64,000 nt of DNA, from positions 186,001-250,000 of the forward strand of contig NZ_JACJSA010000007.1 of NCBI RefSeq assembly GCF_014697545.1. Direction: 5' to 3'. Below the pieces are notes generated by a model. The model saw only the letters and a list, made by a program, of their open reading frames with translations, was not told the origin of the DNA and did not search any database. Positions 1 through 11,295 of the stretch are shown one piece after another. A program made the position numbers and the translations under genes. The DNA comes from Oscillatoria sp. FACHB-1407. Lineage in GTDB: Bacteria; Cyanobacteriota; Cyanobacteriia; Elainellales; Elainellaceae. Within the stretch, counting starts at the first letter, position 1. Every line of letters begins with the position of its first letter.

Positions 1-1
1 G

Positions 2-307
2 CTGGTCGATCGCCGTCGCATTCTTTTCTTGCGGGGAGTCTGTAAGCAATACCAATCGTTGTTGCGTCAGTTGAGACAAACTGTATTGGCAGACGTCACT
101 TCAGCAGTTGAGTTGAACGACGAACAAAAAGAAGCCGTTCGCCAAAAGGTTGTCGCGATGACGGGTGCTCAACAAGTTGAGTTAGACACTCGCATTGACC
201 CAGAATTGATTGGCGGTGTCATCATTAAAGTTGGATCTCAAGTCGTCGATGCAAGTCTGCGTGGTCAGTTACGACGCATCGGTATTCGCCTGAACAGTGC
301 CGCTTGA
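2..307 (+). CDS. atpH: ATP synthase F1 delta subunit, C-terminal part
   Basis: This is the C-terminal part of the delta subunit, which links the F1 head to the peripheral stalk of the thylakoid/plasma membrane ATP synthase. The frame is open from base 2, so the gene begins left of the window; a TTG at 29 lies inside the coding region and is not the start. The stretch [18 protein letters not shown], followed by the [22 protein letters not shown] motif region and the LRRI end, is typical of cyanobacterial AtpH. It is followed after 71 bases by atpA, as in the usual cyanobacterial atp operon. Identity is secure; only the N-terminus is missing. Confidence 0.95.
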   Translation: MVDRRRILFLRGVCKQYQSLLRQLRQTVLADVTSAVELNDEQKEAVRQKVVAMTGAQQVELDTRIDPELIGGVIIKVGSQVVDASLRGQLRRIGIRLNSAA

Positions 308-339
308 ATCTAATTAATCGATTTCGAGTGCAAACCTAG

Positions 340-1896
<1,557 letters not shown>

Positions 1897-1907
1897 CAGC
1901 TTTTCCG

Positions 1908-1934
1908 TAGGGACACGGTATTGCTGTGTCCCTA
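1908..1934 (+). repeat. intercistronic hairpin between atpA and atpG
   Basis: TAGGGACAC (1908-1916) pairs perfectly with GTGTCCCTA (1926-1934) around a 9-base loop. There is no T-run after it, so it is unlikely to be a full terminator. It may stabilise or partly terminate the message between atpA and atpG. It resembles the TAGGGACGT stem at 29195, which suggests a dispersed palindrome family. Confidence 0.6.
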
Positions 1935-1969
1935 TGGGGGTTGATTAATCTTCTATTCCCCACAGCACT

Positions 1970-2920
1970 ATGGCTAACTTAAAAGCAATTCGCGATCGCA
2001 TCCAGTCGGTCAAGAATACGAAGAAAATTACAGAAGCGATGCGCCTGGTGGCGGCTGCAAAGGTGCGTCGTGCTCAAGAGCAAGTAATTGCCACTCGTCC
2101 CTTTGCTGATCGCCTTGCACAGGTACTCTATGGCTTACAAACCCGTTTGCGCTTTGAAGATGCTGATTTGCCTCTGCTGAGAAAGCGGGATGTCCAAACG
2201 GTTGGGATTTTAGTTATCTCAGGCGATCGCGGTTTGTGTGGTGGTTACAACGCTAACGTGATTCGTCGGGCTGAGACACGGGCTAAGGAAATCAAAGCGG
2301 AAGGTTTAGATTACCGATATGTAATCGTTGGGCGTAAAGCAAGCCAATACTTCCAGCGACGAGAGCAACCCATCAGCCAAACCTTCACTGGGTTGGAGCA
2401 AGTGCCAACAGCAGCGGAGGCATCCATGATTGCAGACGAACTGCTCTCCTTGTTCCTCTCGGAAACGGTCGATCGTGTTGAGTTGGTTTATACCAAATTT
2501 GTCTCGCTGGTCAGCTCTCGCCCAGTGATTCAAACCTTGTTGCCACTTGATCCGCAAGGATTGGAACCTCAAGATGATGAGATCTTCCGACTCACGTCAC
2601 GAGGTGGTGATTTTCAGGTGGAACGGCAACGAGTTGCGGCAAACACTCAAAACACCTTGCCTCAGGACATGATTTTTGAGCAAGATCCGGTACAAATTTT
2701 GGATGCATTGTTGCCTCTGTATCTCAATAACCAACTCTTGCGGGCACTGCAAGAGTCAGCCGCGAGTGAACTGGCGGCTCGGATGACCGCTATGAACAAC
2801 GCCAGCGATAACGCTAGCGAGTTGATTAGCACGCTGACCCTGTCTTATAACAAGGCGCGTCAAGCCGCGATTACTCAAGAGATTCTTGAGGTTGTCGGTG
2901 GTGCTAACGCTCTGAAGTAG
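1970..2920 (+). CDS. atpG: ATP synthase F1 gamma subunit
   Basis: The central rotor shaft of F1. It starts [24 protein letters not shown], whose N-terminal helix ([15 protein letters not shown]) is the family signature, and ends with the C-terminal helix containing [18 protein letters not shown]. At 316 residues it has the length of photosynthetic gamma subunits, which carry an extra segment near residues 195-230 compared with E. coli. The cysteine pair used for thioredoxin control in chloroplasts is not seen in that segment, as is normal for cyanobacteria. It is the last gene of the visible operon and is followed by a strong terminator. Confidence 0.98.
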   Translation: MANLKAIRDRIQSVKNTKKITEAMRLVAAAKVRRAQEQVIATRPFADRLAQVLYGLQTRLRFEDADLPLLRKRDVQTVGILVISGDRGLCGGYNANVIRRAETRAKEIKAEGLDYRYVIVGRKASQYFQRREQPISQTFTGLEQVPTAAEASMIADELLSLFLSETVDRVELVYTKFVSLVSSRPVIQTLLPLDPQGLEPQDDEIFRLTSRGGDFQVERQRVAANTQNTLPQDMIFEQDPVQILDALLPLYLNNQLLRALQESAASELAARMTAMNNASDNASELISTLTLSYNKARQAAITQEILEVVGGANALK

Positions 2921-2947
2921 AACTTGCGACAGATTTTAACTTGAATC

Positions 2948-2987
2948 ACCCTGGAGAAGCTATTGGTTAAAGCTTCCCAGGGTTTTT
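2948..2987 (+). terminator. Rho-independent terminator of the atp operon
   Basis: The arm ACCCTGGAGAAGCT is followed by a loop of about 9 bases, the arm AGCTTCCCAGGGT and then a TTTTTG tract. The stem is nearly perfect with one bulged base. It lies 27 bases after the atpG stop codon. Confidence 0.85.
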
Positions 2988-3068
2988 GTTTAAGGATTGA
3001 AAAGATTGTTTGATAATGTAAGTGACTTTCATCGTGGAGGCTGGAGTATGCAATAGAAGCTAGGTGAG

Positions 3069-3293
3069 TTGCTTCTATTGAGATTGCTTACAATTCATGA
3101 GATTCAACAAGAGGATTGGGTTCGTCTATTAGAACTGATGCAGCAATATCGCGATCGCCCAATGGATTCAGCTGATGCAACCTTAGTTTTGATTGCTGAA
3201 AAGACAGGCTACCGCCAAATTCTTACCCTTGATTCTGATTTTTTGTTTTACCGAATTGGCAATCAAGGTACTTTTGATATTATCCAGATATAG
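3069..3293 (+). pseudogene. VapC-like PIN-domain toxin, N-terminal half missing
   Basis: The 74 readable residues match the second half of a PIN-domain ribonuclease. The acidic helix (MDSADATLVLIAEK) and the strand RQILTLDSDFLFYR, which carries the last acidic active-site residues, are both present. The first half, which normally supplies the opening Asp (a DTSAL-type motif), is not found in any frame between the atpG terminator and this point, and the only start is a TTG. No antitoxin gene is adjacent. It is most likely a decayed toxin-antitoxin remnant. Confidence 0.65.
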
Positions 3294-3344
3294 CGGTTTC
3301 TTCATAGGGCCTTTGAGTATTTAAGACAGAACTGGTGTCAATTA

Positions 3345-3677
3345 GTGGATGATATGGACGATTGGATTGGATTCACACCTCGTGAGAAATACATTCTGAA
3401 TGCCTACCGCGATCGCGACCTGCTCAATTCCTCTCGTTACATAACGCTGGAATTGATCTACATCATTCCTTCTATGCTCTTCGTGAGTTTCTACTTTTTA
3501 GAGCAAAATGCAACCTGGGTTTTTGTAGGCTATTTCTTGTTGTTGCTGCGTCTCTATCTCATCACACGGGAAACCCTTCTGTTTTTGCGACCATTCCGAA
3601 GTATCTTTGCTAAATATGAAGCCAAGATCAAAGAACTCAAAGAAGTTGTAGAGGCACAACAACCTCCGGCATCATGA
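3345..3677 (+). CDS. two-helix membrane protein, function unknown
   Basis: A 110-residue protein with a charged N-terminus (GFTPREKYILNAYRDRDLL), two hydrophobic segments at about residues 32-55 and 57-77, and a lysine/glutamate-rich helical tail (YEAKIKELKEVVEAQ). GTG at 3345 opens the frame; ATG at 3354 is an equally good start and would remove three residues. I do not recognise a named family. Position and topology suggest an inner- or thylakoid-membrane protein with a cytoplasmic tail. Confidence 0.6.
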   Translation: MDDMDDWIGFTPREKYILNAYRDRDLLNSSRYITLELIYIIPSMLFVSFYFLEQNATWVFVGYFLLLLRLYLITRETLLFLRPFRSIFAKYEAKIKELKEVVEAQQPPAS

Positions 3678-3822
3678 GCACGATGTACTTAAAGAGCCAA
3701 TAACCGCTGAGTTGGATTGATCCGTTAGTCTTGATCACAAGCTTGCTCCTACTACACCAGTCCTGAGACAAAGCGATAGACTCAAACAGTAGCGTAAACC
3801 CCTGTTGAGTTCTGTGAGTCCT

Positions 3823-5901
3823 ATGCCGAATCGTCTGGCTCAATCTGAAAGCCTCTACCTTCGTAAACACGCCGACAACCCGATCGATTGGTATCCCTGG
3901 GGAGACGAGGCAATTCAGAAAGCTCGTCAAGAAGACAAGCCAATTTTTCTCTCGATTGGGTATTCCAGTTGCCACTGGTGTACGGTGATGGAAGGGGAAG
4001 CGTTTTCAGATGGGGCGATCGCGGACTACATGAATGACAATTTTGTGGCGATCAAGGTCGATCGAGAAGAACGCCCCGATATTGACAGCATTTATATGCA
4101 AGCCCTGCAAATGATGGTGGGGCAAGGAGGATGGCCCCTCAACGTATTTTTGTCACCGGACGACCTGGTGCCTTTTTACGGGGGGACGTACTTTCCGGTA
4201 GACCCGAAGTATGGGCGACCCGGATTTCTGCAAGTGTTGGAGTCATTGCGCCATATTTATGACTCTGAAAAGAGCAAAATTCAGAACGTGAAAGATCAGA
4301 TTTTGCAGCAGTTGCAGCAGTCAACGGTGATTGCTGCCGATGAGTTAACCGATGATTTGCTGCATAAGGGTCTGGAATACAGTGCCGGAGTGTTGTCGAG
4401 TCGGGGCATGGGTCCGAGTTTTCCCATGATTCCCTATGCAGAGGCAGCGTTGCATGGATTGCGCTTCAGTAGTACCAATTCCAACTACAACGTTGCGGAG
4501 GTTTGTCACCAACGAGGGTTGGATCTCGCGTTGGGTGGGATTTATGACCATGTGGCTGGAGGATTTCATCGCTACACCGTTGACCCCACCTGGACAGTTC
4601 CTCACTTTGAAAAGATGCTCTATGACAACGGGCAGATTGTGGAATATCTGGCGCATTTGTGGAGCACAGGGGTACAAGAACCTGCGTTTGCAAGAGCGAT
4701 CGCCGGGACAGTGGAATGGCTCAAGCGGGAAATGACGGCTCCTGAAGGTTACTTCTATGCGGCTCAAGATGCAGATAGTTTCATCACAGCCGATGACGCA
4801 GAGCCAGAGGAAGGGGCTTTTTATGTCTGGAGCTACACTGAGCTAGAGCAGCACTTAACAGCCGACGAATTAGCAGAGTTGCGAGAGCAGTTTACTGTCA
4901 CACCGACGGGCAACTTTGAGGGCAAGATAGTATTGCAGCGTCGTCATCCGGGTGAATTGTCAGCAACGGTAGAAACCGCTTTAGCCAGGTTGTTTGTGCT
5001 TCGTTATGGAACTGCTCTAGAGGAAACTCCGACCTTCCCTCCGGCGCGAAACAATCAGGAGGCCAAGATGCAACCCTGGCAGGGGCGCATTCCAGCCGTC
5101 ACCGATACCAAGATGATTGTCGCCTGGAACAGTCTGATGATTTCTGGACTGGCAACCGCTGCGATCGCCCTACAAAACCCTGAGTATCTGGCTCTGGCAG
5201 CTCAGGCGGCTCAATTTATTTTGCAGCATCAGTGGCAACCGACTGAGACGGGGGCACGGCTGCATCGGCTCAACTATGACGGCAAAGCCAGTGTCGTAGC
5301 CCAGTCAGAGGACTATGCTTGCTTCATCAAAGCCCTATTGGATTTGGATCAGGCGGAGTTCAGTGTGAACTCCAATCACCCCTCAGCGCAGTGGCTTGAA
5401 CAAGCGTTGAAAGTGCAGGCAGAGTTTGATGAGTTTTTGTGGAGCGTGGATAGCGGTGGCTATTACAACACCGATGCTCGCAGTGACCTGGTAATCCGAG
5501 AGCGGAGTTATGCGGATAACGCCACTCCTTCAGCCAATGGGGTGGCGATCGCCAATCTGGTGCGGTTGTTTCTTCGGTCTGAGGAGATATCTCTCCTCGA
5601 CAAAGCTCAGCGATCGTTGCAGGCGTTTAGCCATGTGATGGATCGGGCACCACAAGCCTGTCCTACGTTGTTTATTGCACTGGACTGGTATCTCAACCAG
5701 ACACTGATTCGCACGAATAGCCACCAACTGGCTCGACTCGCAGCTCAATACTTACCAACGGTGGTGTGGGCGATCGAGCCACTACCCAATGATGTAGTGG
5801 GGTTAGTGTGCCAGGGGTTGAGTTGCCAAGAACCCGCACGCAACGAAGCGCAGTTGCAGGAGCAGTTAACTTTCAGTCTGACTAGGGTCCTGAGAAAATA
5901 G
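3823..5901 (+). CDS. DUF255/YyaL-type thioredoxin-fold protein with six-hairpin domain
   Basis: A protein of about 692 residues. The first ~160 residues are the DUF255 thioredoxin-like domain, with [15 protein letters not shown] as its CxxC-type site and [12 protein letters not shown]. The rest is an (alpha/alpha)6-barrel-like region resembling N-acylglucosamine epimerase/cellobiose epimerase folds ([25 protein letters not shown]). ATG at 3823 is preferred over an upstream TTG at 3805 because homologs begin with [18 protein letters not shown]. The substrate is unknown. The 3' end overlaps the convergent DUF3143 gene by 20 bases. Confidence 0.88.
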   Translation: MPNRLAQSESLYLRKHADNPIDWYPWGDEAIQKARQEDKPIFLSIGYSSCHWCTVMEGEAFSDGAIADYMNDNFVAIKVDREERPDIDSIYMQALQMMVGQGGWPLNVFLSPDDLVPFYGGTYFPVDPKYGRPGFLQVLESLRHIYDSEKSKIQNVKDQILQQLQQSTVIAADELTDDLLHKGLEYSAGVLSSRGMGPSFPMIPYAEAALHGLRFSSTNSNYNVAEVCHQRGLDLALGGIYDHVAGGFHRYTVDPTWTVPHFEKMLYDNGQIVEYLAHLWSTGVQEPAFARAIAGTVEWLKREMTAPEGYFYAAQDADSFITADDAEPEEGAFYVWSYTELEQHLTADELAELREQFTVTPTGNFEGKIVLQRRHPGELSATVETALARLFVLRYGTALEETPTFPPARNNQEAKMQPWQGRIPAVTDTKMIVAWNSLMISGLATAAIALQNPEYLALAAQAAQFILQHQWQPTETGARLHRLNYDGKASVVAQSEDYACFIKALLDLDQAEFSVNSNHPSAQWLEQALKVQAEFDEFLWSVDSGGYYNTDARSDLVIRERSYADNATPSANGVAIANLVRLFLRSEEISLLDKAQRSLQAFSHVMDRAPQACPTLFIALDWYLNQTLIRTNSHQLARLAAQYLPTVVWAIEPLPNDVVGLVCQGLSCQEPARNEAQLQEQLTFSLTRVLRK

Positions 5902-6154
5902 CCGCCTCCAGGTCTTGGCGACTGAGCGAATACTTAAACGACCGTTGAATGTCGCGTCCATCTTCGCCTGCGTTGAGATAGCGCACAGCAAAGGAGTCAA
6001 TTTCCATCACAATTTCAGCTTCCCAGCCTGCTTTTTTGACATGCCAGTAATGCAAGTTGCGATCGTCCTGTTGACAACCATGCTCAACTAACCAGGCTTC
6101 GATGTCAGGTAGAGGATGATTGTAAAGCGGTGTATCAGCAGAAGGAAGCGTCAT
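5882..6154 (-). CDS. DUF3143 family protein
   Basis: A 90-residue soluble protein with the pattern [20 protein letters not shown], then [13 protein letters not shown] and IDSFAVRYL, as in the DUF3143 family found in cyanobacteria and plastid-bearing organisms. Function is unknown. Its start codon overlaps the stop of the J-domain gene as ATGA (6151-6154), so the two are translationally coupled. This suggests a shared task, perhaps with the chaperone-like partner. Confidence 0.85.
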   Translation of the reverse strand: MTLPSADTPLYNHPLPDIEAWLVEHGCQQDDRNLHYWHVKKAGWEAEIVMEIDSFAVRYLNAGEDGRDIQRSFKYSLSRQDLEAAIFSGP

Positions 6155-6774
6155 GAGTTTGGCGAGGGTAAAGATGGAAAAGATTCACCAGGCAACAAAT
6201 GGGTTGAATCGATAGCAGGGGCATCGTCCAACTCAGGCAATTGCTCAGGAGGCGAGTCGATAGGAGTGCTTTGCGCGTCTAGAGGAGCCACTTCTAAAAT
6301 CTCAGCCGATGCGGGAGGGTTCGTAGCCGTCAGAGGTTGAAAGGCATGTTCGCCACGGGTAATGCCGATGGCAATCACCAGAATGAGACAAGCAACAAAA
6401 GTCAGCCCCAAGATAAACAGCGCGAAAATTTCACCTGCTGAGAGGGGGCGATCAGTAGGGTCAAGGTAAGCCGATGAACGGTAGGAACGGCTTTCAGAAA
6501 CCGGGCGGTTGAGATCGAGCGGCACTTGCATCACTGAAAAGCGAGAATAGCCGATCTTGAGATCGTAGGCGGCTCGCTTTTCGGGGCTACTCAGCGTTGC
6601 GTAAGCTTCGTTTAAGAGCTGAAACTTGGCTGTAGCGATCGCATCTGGCAATTCAGTTGTGTCGGGATGGTAGAGCTTGCTCAATTCCCGGTAGGTGCGC
6701 CGGATCTGTTGCACCGATGCCGAAGGAGTCAACCCTAACACCTGGTAGTAGTTAGAAGTCAAATCGTCCGACAT
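6151..6774 (-). CDS. J-domain (DnaJ-like) membrane protein
   Basis: Residues 1-65 are a J-domain (NYYQVLGLTPSASVQQIRRTYRELSK, then YHPD with the HPD motif that activates DnaK ATPase). A single membrane helix follows near residues 110-132 (EIFALFILGLTFVACLILVI), and the tail is Pro/Glu/Asp-rich. No Gly/Phe or zinc-finger region is present, so this is a type III J-protein that would recruit Hsp70 to a membrane. ATG at 6774 is used; an in-frame TTG/GTG-type extension to 6795 has no support. It is coupled to DUF3143 by a 4-base overlap. Confidence 0.88.
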   Translation of the reverse strand: MSDDLTSNYYQVLGLTPSASVQQIRRTYRELSKLYHPDTTELPDAIATAKFQLLNEAYATLSSPEKRAAYDLKIGYSRFSVMQVPLDLNRPVSESRSYRSSAYLDPTDRPLSAGEIFALFILGLTFVACLILVIAIGITRGEHAFQPLTATNPPASAEILEVAPLDAQSTPIDSPPEQLPELDDAPAIDSTHLLPGESFPSLPSPNS

Positions 6775-6878
6775 ACCAATCCCTCCACAGGTCACGCCCC
6801 TTAACCAGTAACCTTTTAAGTTATTGTAACTGGGTTAAATTCGGTTACAAAGCGTAAAACTCTATTTTTTATGAATGA

Positions 6879-7724
6879 TTAAGTGCCAACAAAACAAGTA
6901 GATCGAGTCAAGCGAATCTGAGCCAGCGTGAAAATGACGGGAATCACACGGCTATAGTTAGTGGCGATCGACCGCCAACCCAGATCTGCAAAGAACCACA
7001 TCCACAAAGCGGGACCTAAAAACGCAAACACCGATCGCACTGCCCCATACCGCGCTGCACTCATTGCCATGCCTCGTGAAGCCGTTTGCAGGGCGATTTT
7101 GCTTTGAAGTTGAGTTGCGGCTGTCACTCCCCCTCGCACCAAAGCTTCCGTGGCGACTTGATACGTAGCCGCATGAAGCGCAAACTGACGAGTGATTTGT
7201 TGGAGCAACCAGGGACCAACCACTGAGCTCACTGCAAACGCACTTCCCCCTTTCAGGGCGAGCGCGATTGGGTCTTTGTGAACAGCGGGTGGAAGTTGCT
7301 TTGCCAATTGAGCGTGAGACAATGCCTCTTGCAACTGCCCAGTCAAAACTCGTTGCTGAGCCGGGGGTAGTTTCTTCCAGGCAGCATTGAGAATGTGTAG
7401 AAAGATTTCAGCTTCCAGTTCTTCAGTCGAGAAGGTTTGGGAATAGGAGATTTTGAGATAACGGCAAACTTGCATCAACACCTGACGATAACTAATTTGC
7501 CCCGTTTTGCGGCGCAACACCGTAAAACCGTCAGCCGCAAGGAAGCGAAACCGTTCTTCAATCGCATCTAATTGCGCTTGGCGATCGCGGCTTTGCACTT
7601 CAACAATCTCAGGGGTACACACGTAGTCCAACGGGTTGAACTTGCGCTGAAATAGAATTTCGGTTAATGTCTCTAATTCCTCATCTGTAGCCAGTTCCAA
7701 CCCCGTTCTCAGTTCATCTACCAC
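6879..7724 (-). CDS. YaaW/UPF0174-like protein
   Basis: A protein of about 281 residues whose C-terminal half matches the YaaW/UPF0174 family: GSAFAVSSVVGPWLL, FAFLGPALWMWFFADLGWR, then ATNYSRVIPVIFTLAQIRLTR. The first half has a DELxTxLxxATDEELxxLTEILF helix. GTG at 7724 is chosen because AGGAGG lies five bases before it; the more upstream TTG at 7742 would place the Shine-Dalgarno inside the gene. The biochemical role of this family is unknown. Confidence 0.82.
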   Translation of the reverse strand: MVDELRTGLELATDEELETLTEILFQRKFNPLDYVCTPEIVEVQSRDRQAQLDAIEERFRFLAADGFTVLRRKTGQISYRQVLMQVCRYLKISYSQTFSTEELEAEIFLHILNAAWKKLPPAQQRVLTGQLQEALSHAQLAKQLPPAVHKDPIALALKGGSAFAVSSVVGPWLLQQITRQFALHAATYQVATEALVRGGVTAATQLQSKIALQTASRGMAMSAARYGAVRSVFAFLGPALWMWFFADLGWRSIATNYSRVIPVIFTLAQIRLTRSTCFVGT

Positions 7725-7802
7725 GTCAACCTCCTGTCTCAATCCCCAAAAATTAGCTCTAGCTGCTGTCTCATATTCTACTTATAGCTGTCGCTGGGTG
7801 GA

Positions 7803-7882
7803 GGGATAAGGATAAAGGATGGGAAGAGAGATTACGAAGGATGAACGATGAAGGATAAAGGATAAAGGATGAAGGATGAAAA
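7803..7882 (+). repeat. AAGGATR heptad tandem repeat
   Basis: Imperfect head-to-tail copies of a 7-base unit, AAGGATA or AAGGATG, between two divergent genes. The same unit recurs at 15196-15366, 31499-31642, 37078-37205 (complement) and 49835-49865. It corresponds to the STRR class described in filamentous cyanobacteria. Confidence 0.85.
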
Positions 7883-7930
7883 GAAATAATCCCGCTCCCT
7901 ATTGCCAACTTCTTTACGCTGATCAAAACC

Positions 7931-9004
7931 ATGCAAGAAACAATGATTGATATCGCTGTTATTGGTGCAGGCATCACCGGACTCGTTTGTGCGCGGCAAC
8001 TGCAACAAGCCGGATATCAGGTGGTCGTTCTGGAAAAATCGCGGGGATTGGGAGGACGAGTGGCGACCCGTCGTCTGGAGGGAACCTGGGCAGACCATGG
8101 CACCCGTTATCTAGAGCCTCAGGGCAAATGGACGGAGCAATTGATCCAGAGCTTGAGCGATCGCGGCATTGTGCATCTCTGGACGAAGCAGCTTTACCAA
8201 TATGCTGAGGGAGAATTATCACCGCAAGAGCCTCGCCCCTGCTATGTGGCAAAGGATGGCATTACGGCGATCGCCAAGGAGTTGGGCGCAGGGTTAACGA
8301 TTCAACGACAACAGCGCGTGATTGCCATCACTCCGAATGCTGGGCATTGGAGTCTCACCTTTGAGGGATCCGGGGTTGATCCGTTACCTCCGCTTCAAGT
8401 CAGAGCAGTAGTCGTGGCAATTCCTACCCCCCAAGCTCTGATGTTATTGGAACCCCTCTCTCAAGAGGGCTTACCTGAGGAACTGCTCACCACCCTACGT
8501 TCAGTGGAATTTGACCCCTGCTTCAGTGCGATCGCCACCTATGCACCCAATCGAGTCGCAGAACTGGAGAATTTGCCCTGGCGCGGTGTGCTATTCAGGG
8601 ATGATGCCGACTTGAGTTGGGTTGGGCTAGAAAGCAGCAAGCAACGTACGACCCAACAGTCTGTTGTGGTCGTGCAAAGTAGTGCTCAATTTGCGACGAA
8701 ATATTTAGAAGCGACTGATTTACAACCTATCGGTCAACAATTGTTGACAAGAGCCGCTGAAACGTTGCTTCCCTGGTTAGACGCTCCAACCGTGCTGCAA
8801 GTTCACCGTTGGCGATATGCCTTAACTCGCACGCCCCTATCAACAGGATGCCTTGCCACAACAAATCCCCTACCACTGGTTTGTGGTGGGGACTGGTGTA
8901 GTAGCAACAACCTCGAAAGTGCATTGAAATCGGGCATTGCAACCGCGCATGAGATGAATCAGCGGCTTGATCAGCGATCGCTACCGATACTGACGTTTGC
9001 GTAA
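7931..9004 (+). CDS. FAD-dependent amine-oxidase/renalase-like oxidoreductase
   Basis: A 357-residue flavoprotein. The N-terminal Rossmann motif is IAVIGAGITGLVCARQL, followed by VVVLEKSRGLGGRVATRR, the second dinucleotide-binding signature of the NAD(P)/FAD oxidoreductases related to renalase and protoporphyrinogen oxidase. The C-terminal motif LVCGGDWCSSNNLESALKSG contacts FAD. The substrate cannot be inferred. The start is ATG 7931; a second ATG at 7943 (MIDIAVIG) is also plausible and neither has a strong Shine-Dalgarno. Confidence 0.85.
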   Translation: MQETMIDIAVIGAGITGLVCARQLQQAGYQVVVLEKSRGLGGRVATRRLEGTWADHGTRYLEPQGKWTEQLIQSLSDRGIVHLWTKQLYQYAEGELSPQEPRPCYVAKDGITAIAKELGAGLTIQRQQRVIAITPNAGHWSLTFEGSGVDPLPPLQVRAVVVAIPTPQALMLLEPLSQEGLPEELLTTLRSVEFDPCFSAIATYAPNRVAELENLPWRGVLFRDDADLSWVGLESSKQRTTQQSVVVVQSSAQFATKYLEATDLQPIGQQLLTRAAETLLPWLDAPTVLQVHRWRYALTRTPLSTGCLATTNPLPLVCGGDWCSSNNLESALKSGIATAHEMNQRLDQRSLPILTFA

Positions 9005-9062
9005 AGGGCGATCGCCTAATCAATCAGGCTGCTTTTCAGCAAAGGAGATCAAACTGACTCAG

Positions 9063-9254
9063 TTACAGGTTGTCAGCTGCTCCTTCGCTACCACCCTTCT
9101 CTTCCATGTCGTCCATGTCCTGAGCGTTGTTGTCACCGCCAAAGCGTCTTCTACCGCCCATTCCACGTCCGGTGCTGGGGCGTTTACGAAACTTGCGAGC
9201 GTAAGCTTGGTTGCGGAGAGCTTTTTCTTTCTTCTGGTTGCGGCGTTTAGCCAT
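9063..9254 (-). CDS. small very basic protein, function unknown
   Basis: 63 residues. It starts MAKRRNQKKEKALRNQAYAR, continues KFRKRPSTGRGMGGRRR and then turns acidic and Gly/Asp-rich (DMDDMEEKGG). ATG at 9254 has AGAGG six bases upstream, which decides the start against an upstream frame extension. The basic head and acidic tail suggest nucleic-acid or ribosome binding, but that is inference. I recall similar short proteins in cyanobacteria without an assigned function. Confidence 0.7.
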   Translation of the reverse strand: MAKRRNQKKEKALRNQAYARKFRKRPSTGRGMGGRRRFGGDNNAQDMDDMEEKGGSEGAADNL

Positions 9255-9459
9255 GCTTAACCTCTTTAAATCGATGGACTGAACGAACAAACATAATCAT
9301 TGCTGCAAACAATTAATGATTGAACAGAGAATGATTGAACAGGATTTCAAGGCTTTAAACAACCCTGCAAGAGGTATACTCTAGCACAATCCTGAGTCAT
9401 TAAGATGGGGTTTAGAAACCGGAATCTGGGGATCAATCAGGGATTGATGACTGACTGCC

Positions 9460-10761
9460 TTAGATCAAGGTTTTCGCAAATTGAATGGCATCCTCCGGAG
9501 TAGAAATTTTTCCTTCGGCTCGTGCTAGTTGAATCGCCTGCAATAAATGTCCGATTTTTGGACCTGCCGGAAGTTGCAACGCTGCCATCAGATCACGTCC
9601 GGTCAATGGCGGTTGGGGATGGGCGATCGCATCTCCGGGGGTGAGGAACCGTTGCAGCAGTGGGGCGATCGCTTGAATTGGTGTGCCGAAGGCGACCGTT
9701 AGCACCGCGACAGCCGGAAACGTTGCCCCCATACCCTGAAACAAAAAGTATTGCTCACGAGCAGGCATGTCGGTCTGCACAAAGGCTTGCACCTGTGGCA
9801 GATATTTCATCACAGTTAGCACCGCTTGCACCTCAGCGCGGCTGTATTTGAGTTGCCACAACTCCTGCTCTGCCATTTGCAAATCGGGGGCAATCAGACA
9901 AGCCAGCTTGGCAATTTTGAACCAACTGCGTCCCGTCCCCGCTGCTTTTTGCTGATCCCGCAACCAACCCGACAACTCAGAGCCGAAGGCCTCCCATCGA
10001 GTCGTGAGAGCGATCGCCGCTCGATCGACATCGGCAATTTGTGCCAACCGAGTCGCGTTGGCATGGGGCAACCAGTGCCGCAATAGCCCGTCTTCGCAGG
10101 CAACGGCTAATAAGGGCGTGCCTTTGGGAGTGCTCAACAAATAACTCAGTTCCGCTTGAACCCGCTCTGGAGCAATAAACTGCAACAAATCTGCCAACTG
10201 TTGAATGGTGCCTTGGGTTCTCGGCTCCAACGTAAACTCCAACTGAGCCGCTTGCCGATAAGCCCGCAGCAACCGCAGCGGATCTTCCTTCAGGTTTTCG
10301 GGAGCCACCATGCGAATCAAGTGCTGCTGCAAATCCTGGTAGCCCCGCAGGGGATCGAGCAACTGCTGGGTGTGGGGATTGTAGGCGATCGCGTTAACCG
10401 TAAAGTCACGCCGTTCCAAGTCAGTTTCGAGGGTGGGGCCCACCTGCTGCGCAAAATCAACCGTGGCATGGTCAAACACCACACGGGCAATCTGCCGCTC
10501 TGCATCTAGCAACACGAACCCTGCTTTGTGATAGTTGGCGATCGCTCGTGCTGTCTGCACTGCCCCTTCTGGCATCACAAAATCCAGATCAAGGTATTCA
10601 GCCTGCCTTCCCAACAAAGCATCGCGGACATTTCCTCCTACTAAGTAGGTAGCCGGAGGGAGCCATTTCAAGTCGAAAGGCCAGGTCTTGGGTGACAAGA
10701 CTGAATGACAGGTGAAGGCGTGCTGTGGTTGCAGATCGGGGTACAAATTAGGACGGCTCAA
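9460..10761 (-). CDS. CCA tRNA nucleotidyltransferase / poly(A) polymerase family
   Basis: Adds CCA (or only part of it) to tRNA 3' ends; some cyanobacteria are reported to use separate CC- and A-adding enzymes, and I cannot tell which this is. Motifs: ATYLVGGNVRDALLGR (helix-turn and GG/RD), EYLDLDFVMPEG with the metal-binding DxD, ERRDFTVNAIAY, and EDPLRLLRAYR. A TAG lies just upstream of a TTG at 10761, so the start must be this TTG or another one downstream; the TTG near residue 22 (before SPKTWPFDL) would fit homologs better. The tail is a helical tRNA-binding region. Confidence 0.88.
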   Translation of the reverse strand: MSRPNLYPDLQPQHAFTCHSVLSPKTWPFDLKWLPPATYLVGGNVRDALLGRQAEYLDLDFVMPEGAVQTARAIANYHKAGFVLLDAERQIARVVFDHATVDFAQQVGPTLETDLERRDFTVNAIAYNPHTQQLLDPLRGYQDLQQHLIRMVAPENLKEDPLRLLRAYRQAAQLEFTLEPRTQGTIQQLADLLQFIAPERVQAELSYLLSTPKGTPLLAVACEDGLLRHWLPHANATRLAQIADVDRAAIALTTRWEAFGSELSGWLRDQQKAAGTGRSWFKIAKLACLIAPDLQMAEQELWQLKYSRAEVQAVLTVMKYLPQVQAFVQTDMPAREQYFLFQGMGATFPAVAVLTVAFGTPIQAIAPLLQRFLTPGDAIAHPQPPLTGRDLMAALQLPAGPKIGHLLQAIQLARAEGKISTPEDAIQFAKTLI

Positions 10762-11007
10762 ATGTGAATAAACCTATACTGCCACAGGGCATGAGAGAGA
10801 TTGGGAGAACAGCAATTTGAGAGACAGGCTACAAAAATCACTGTTTTTCATTGTGCAACATCCTGGGCGATCGCCACCTACCAAGAGTGCTCTCTAACGG
10901 ATGATTTTTAGAGGCAAACCGCCTGTTTGCCCAAACTTGAGCTACAGTAGCAGAAATGGGTCTAAACACAGGTTAGCGTGTGGTTTAGTCAGACGGAGGA
11001 AACGATC

Positions 11008-11292
11008 ATGTGTATTTGTGTGAACTGTCACTACGTTGATCGCTGCACGACGTATCATGCGGTCGAAGAGCAACACCATCAGCCTCACCTGACCGATAAC
11101 CCAACATTTGAACCTATTAATCCAGTTATTAACTACAATTACACCCTTCCAAAGGTGGTCGTCACTGATGATGGGCAGATTGTCCAGGAAGGCGATTTTG
11201 GTGAAGAGTACGATGTCGTCGGCTGCGATAGCTTTAAGCAGGAGACTGGCAAATGGGCACAGTTGCGTCCCGGAGAGCTAGTGCCCACCTGA
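11008..11292 (+). CDS. ycf34: Ycf34 iron-sulfur family protein
   Basis: A 94-residue protein beginning MCICVNCHYVDRCTTYHAVE, with four cysteines in the conserved Ycf34 pattern, and ending GCDSFKxETGKWAQLRPGE. Ycf34 is encoded in plastids of red algae and in cyanobacteria; in Synechocystis it was reported to bind an Fe-S cluster and affect photosynthetic electron transport. ATG 11008 is preferred because ACGGAGGAAA lies just before it. Only three bases separate it from the kinase gene downstream, so the two are probably co-translated. Confidence 0.93.
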   Translation: MCICVNCHYVDRCTTYHAVEEQHHQPHLTDNPTFEPINPVINYNYTLPKVVVTDDGQIVQEGDFGEEYDVVGCDSFKQETGKWAQLRPGELVPT

Positions 11293-11295
11293 TGC

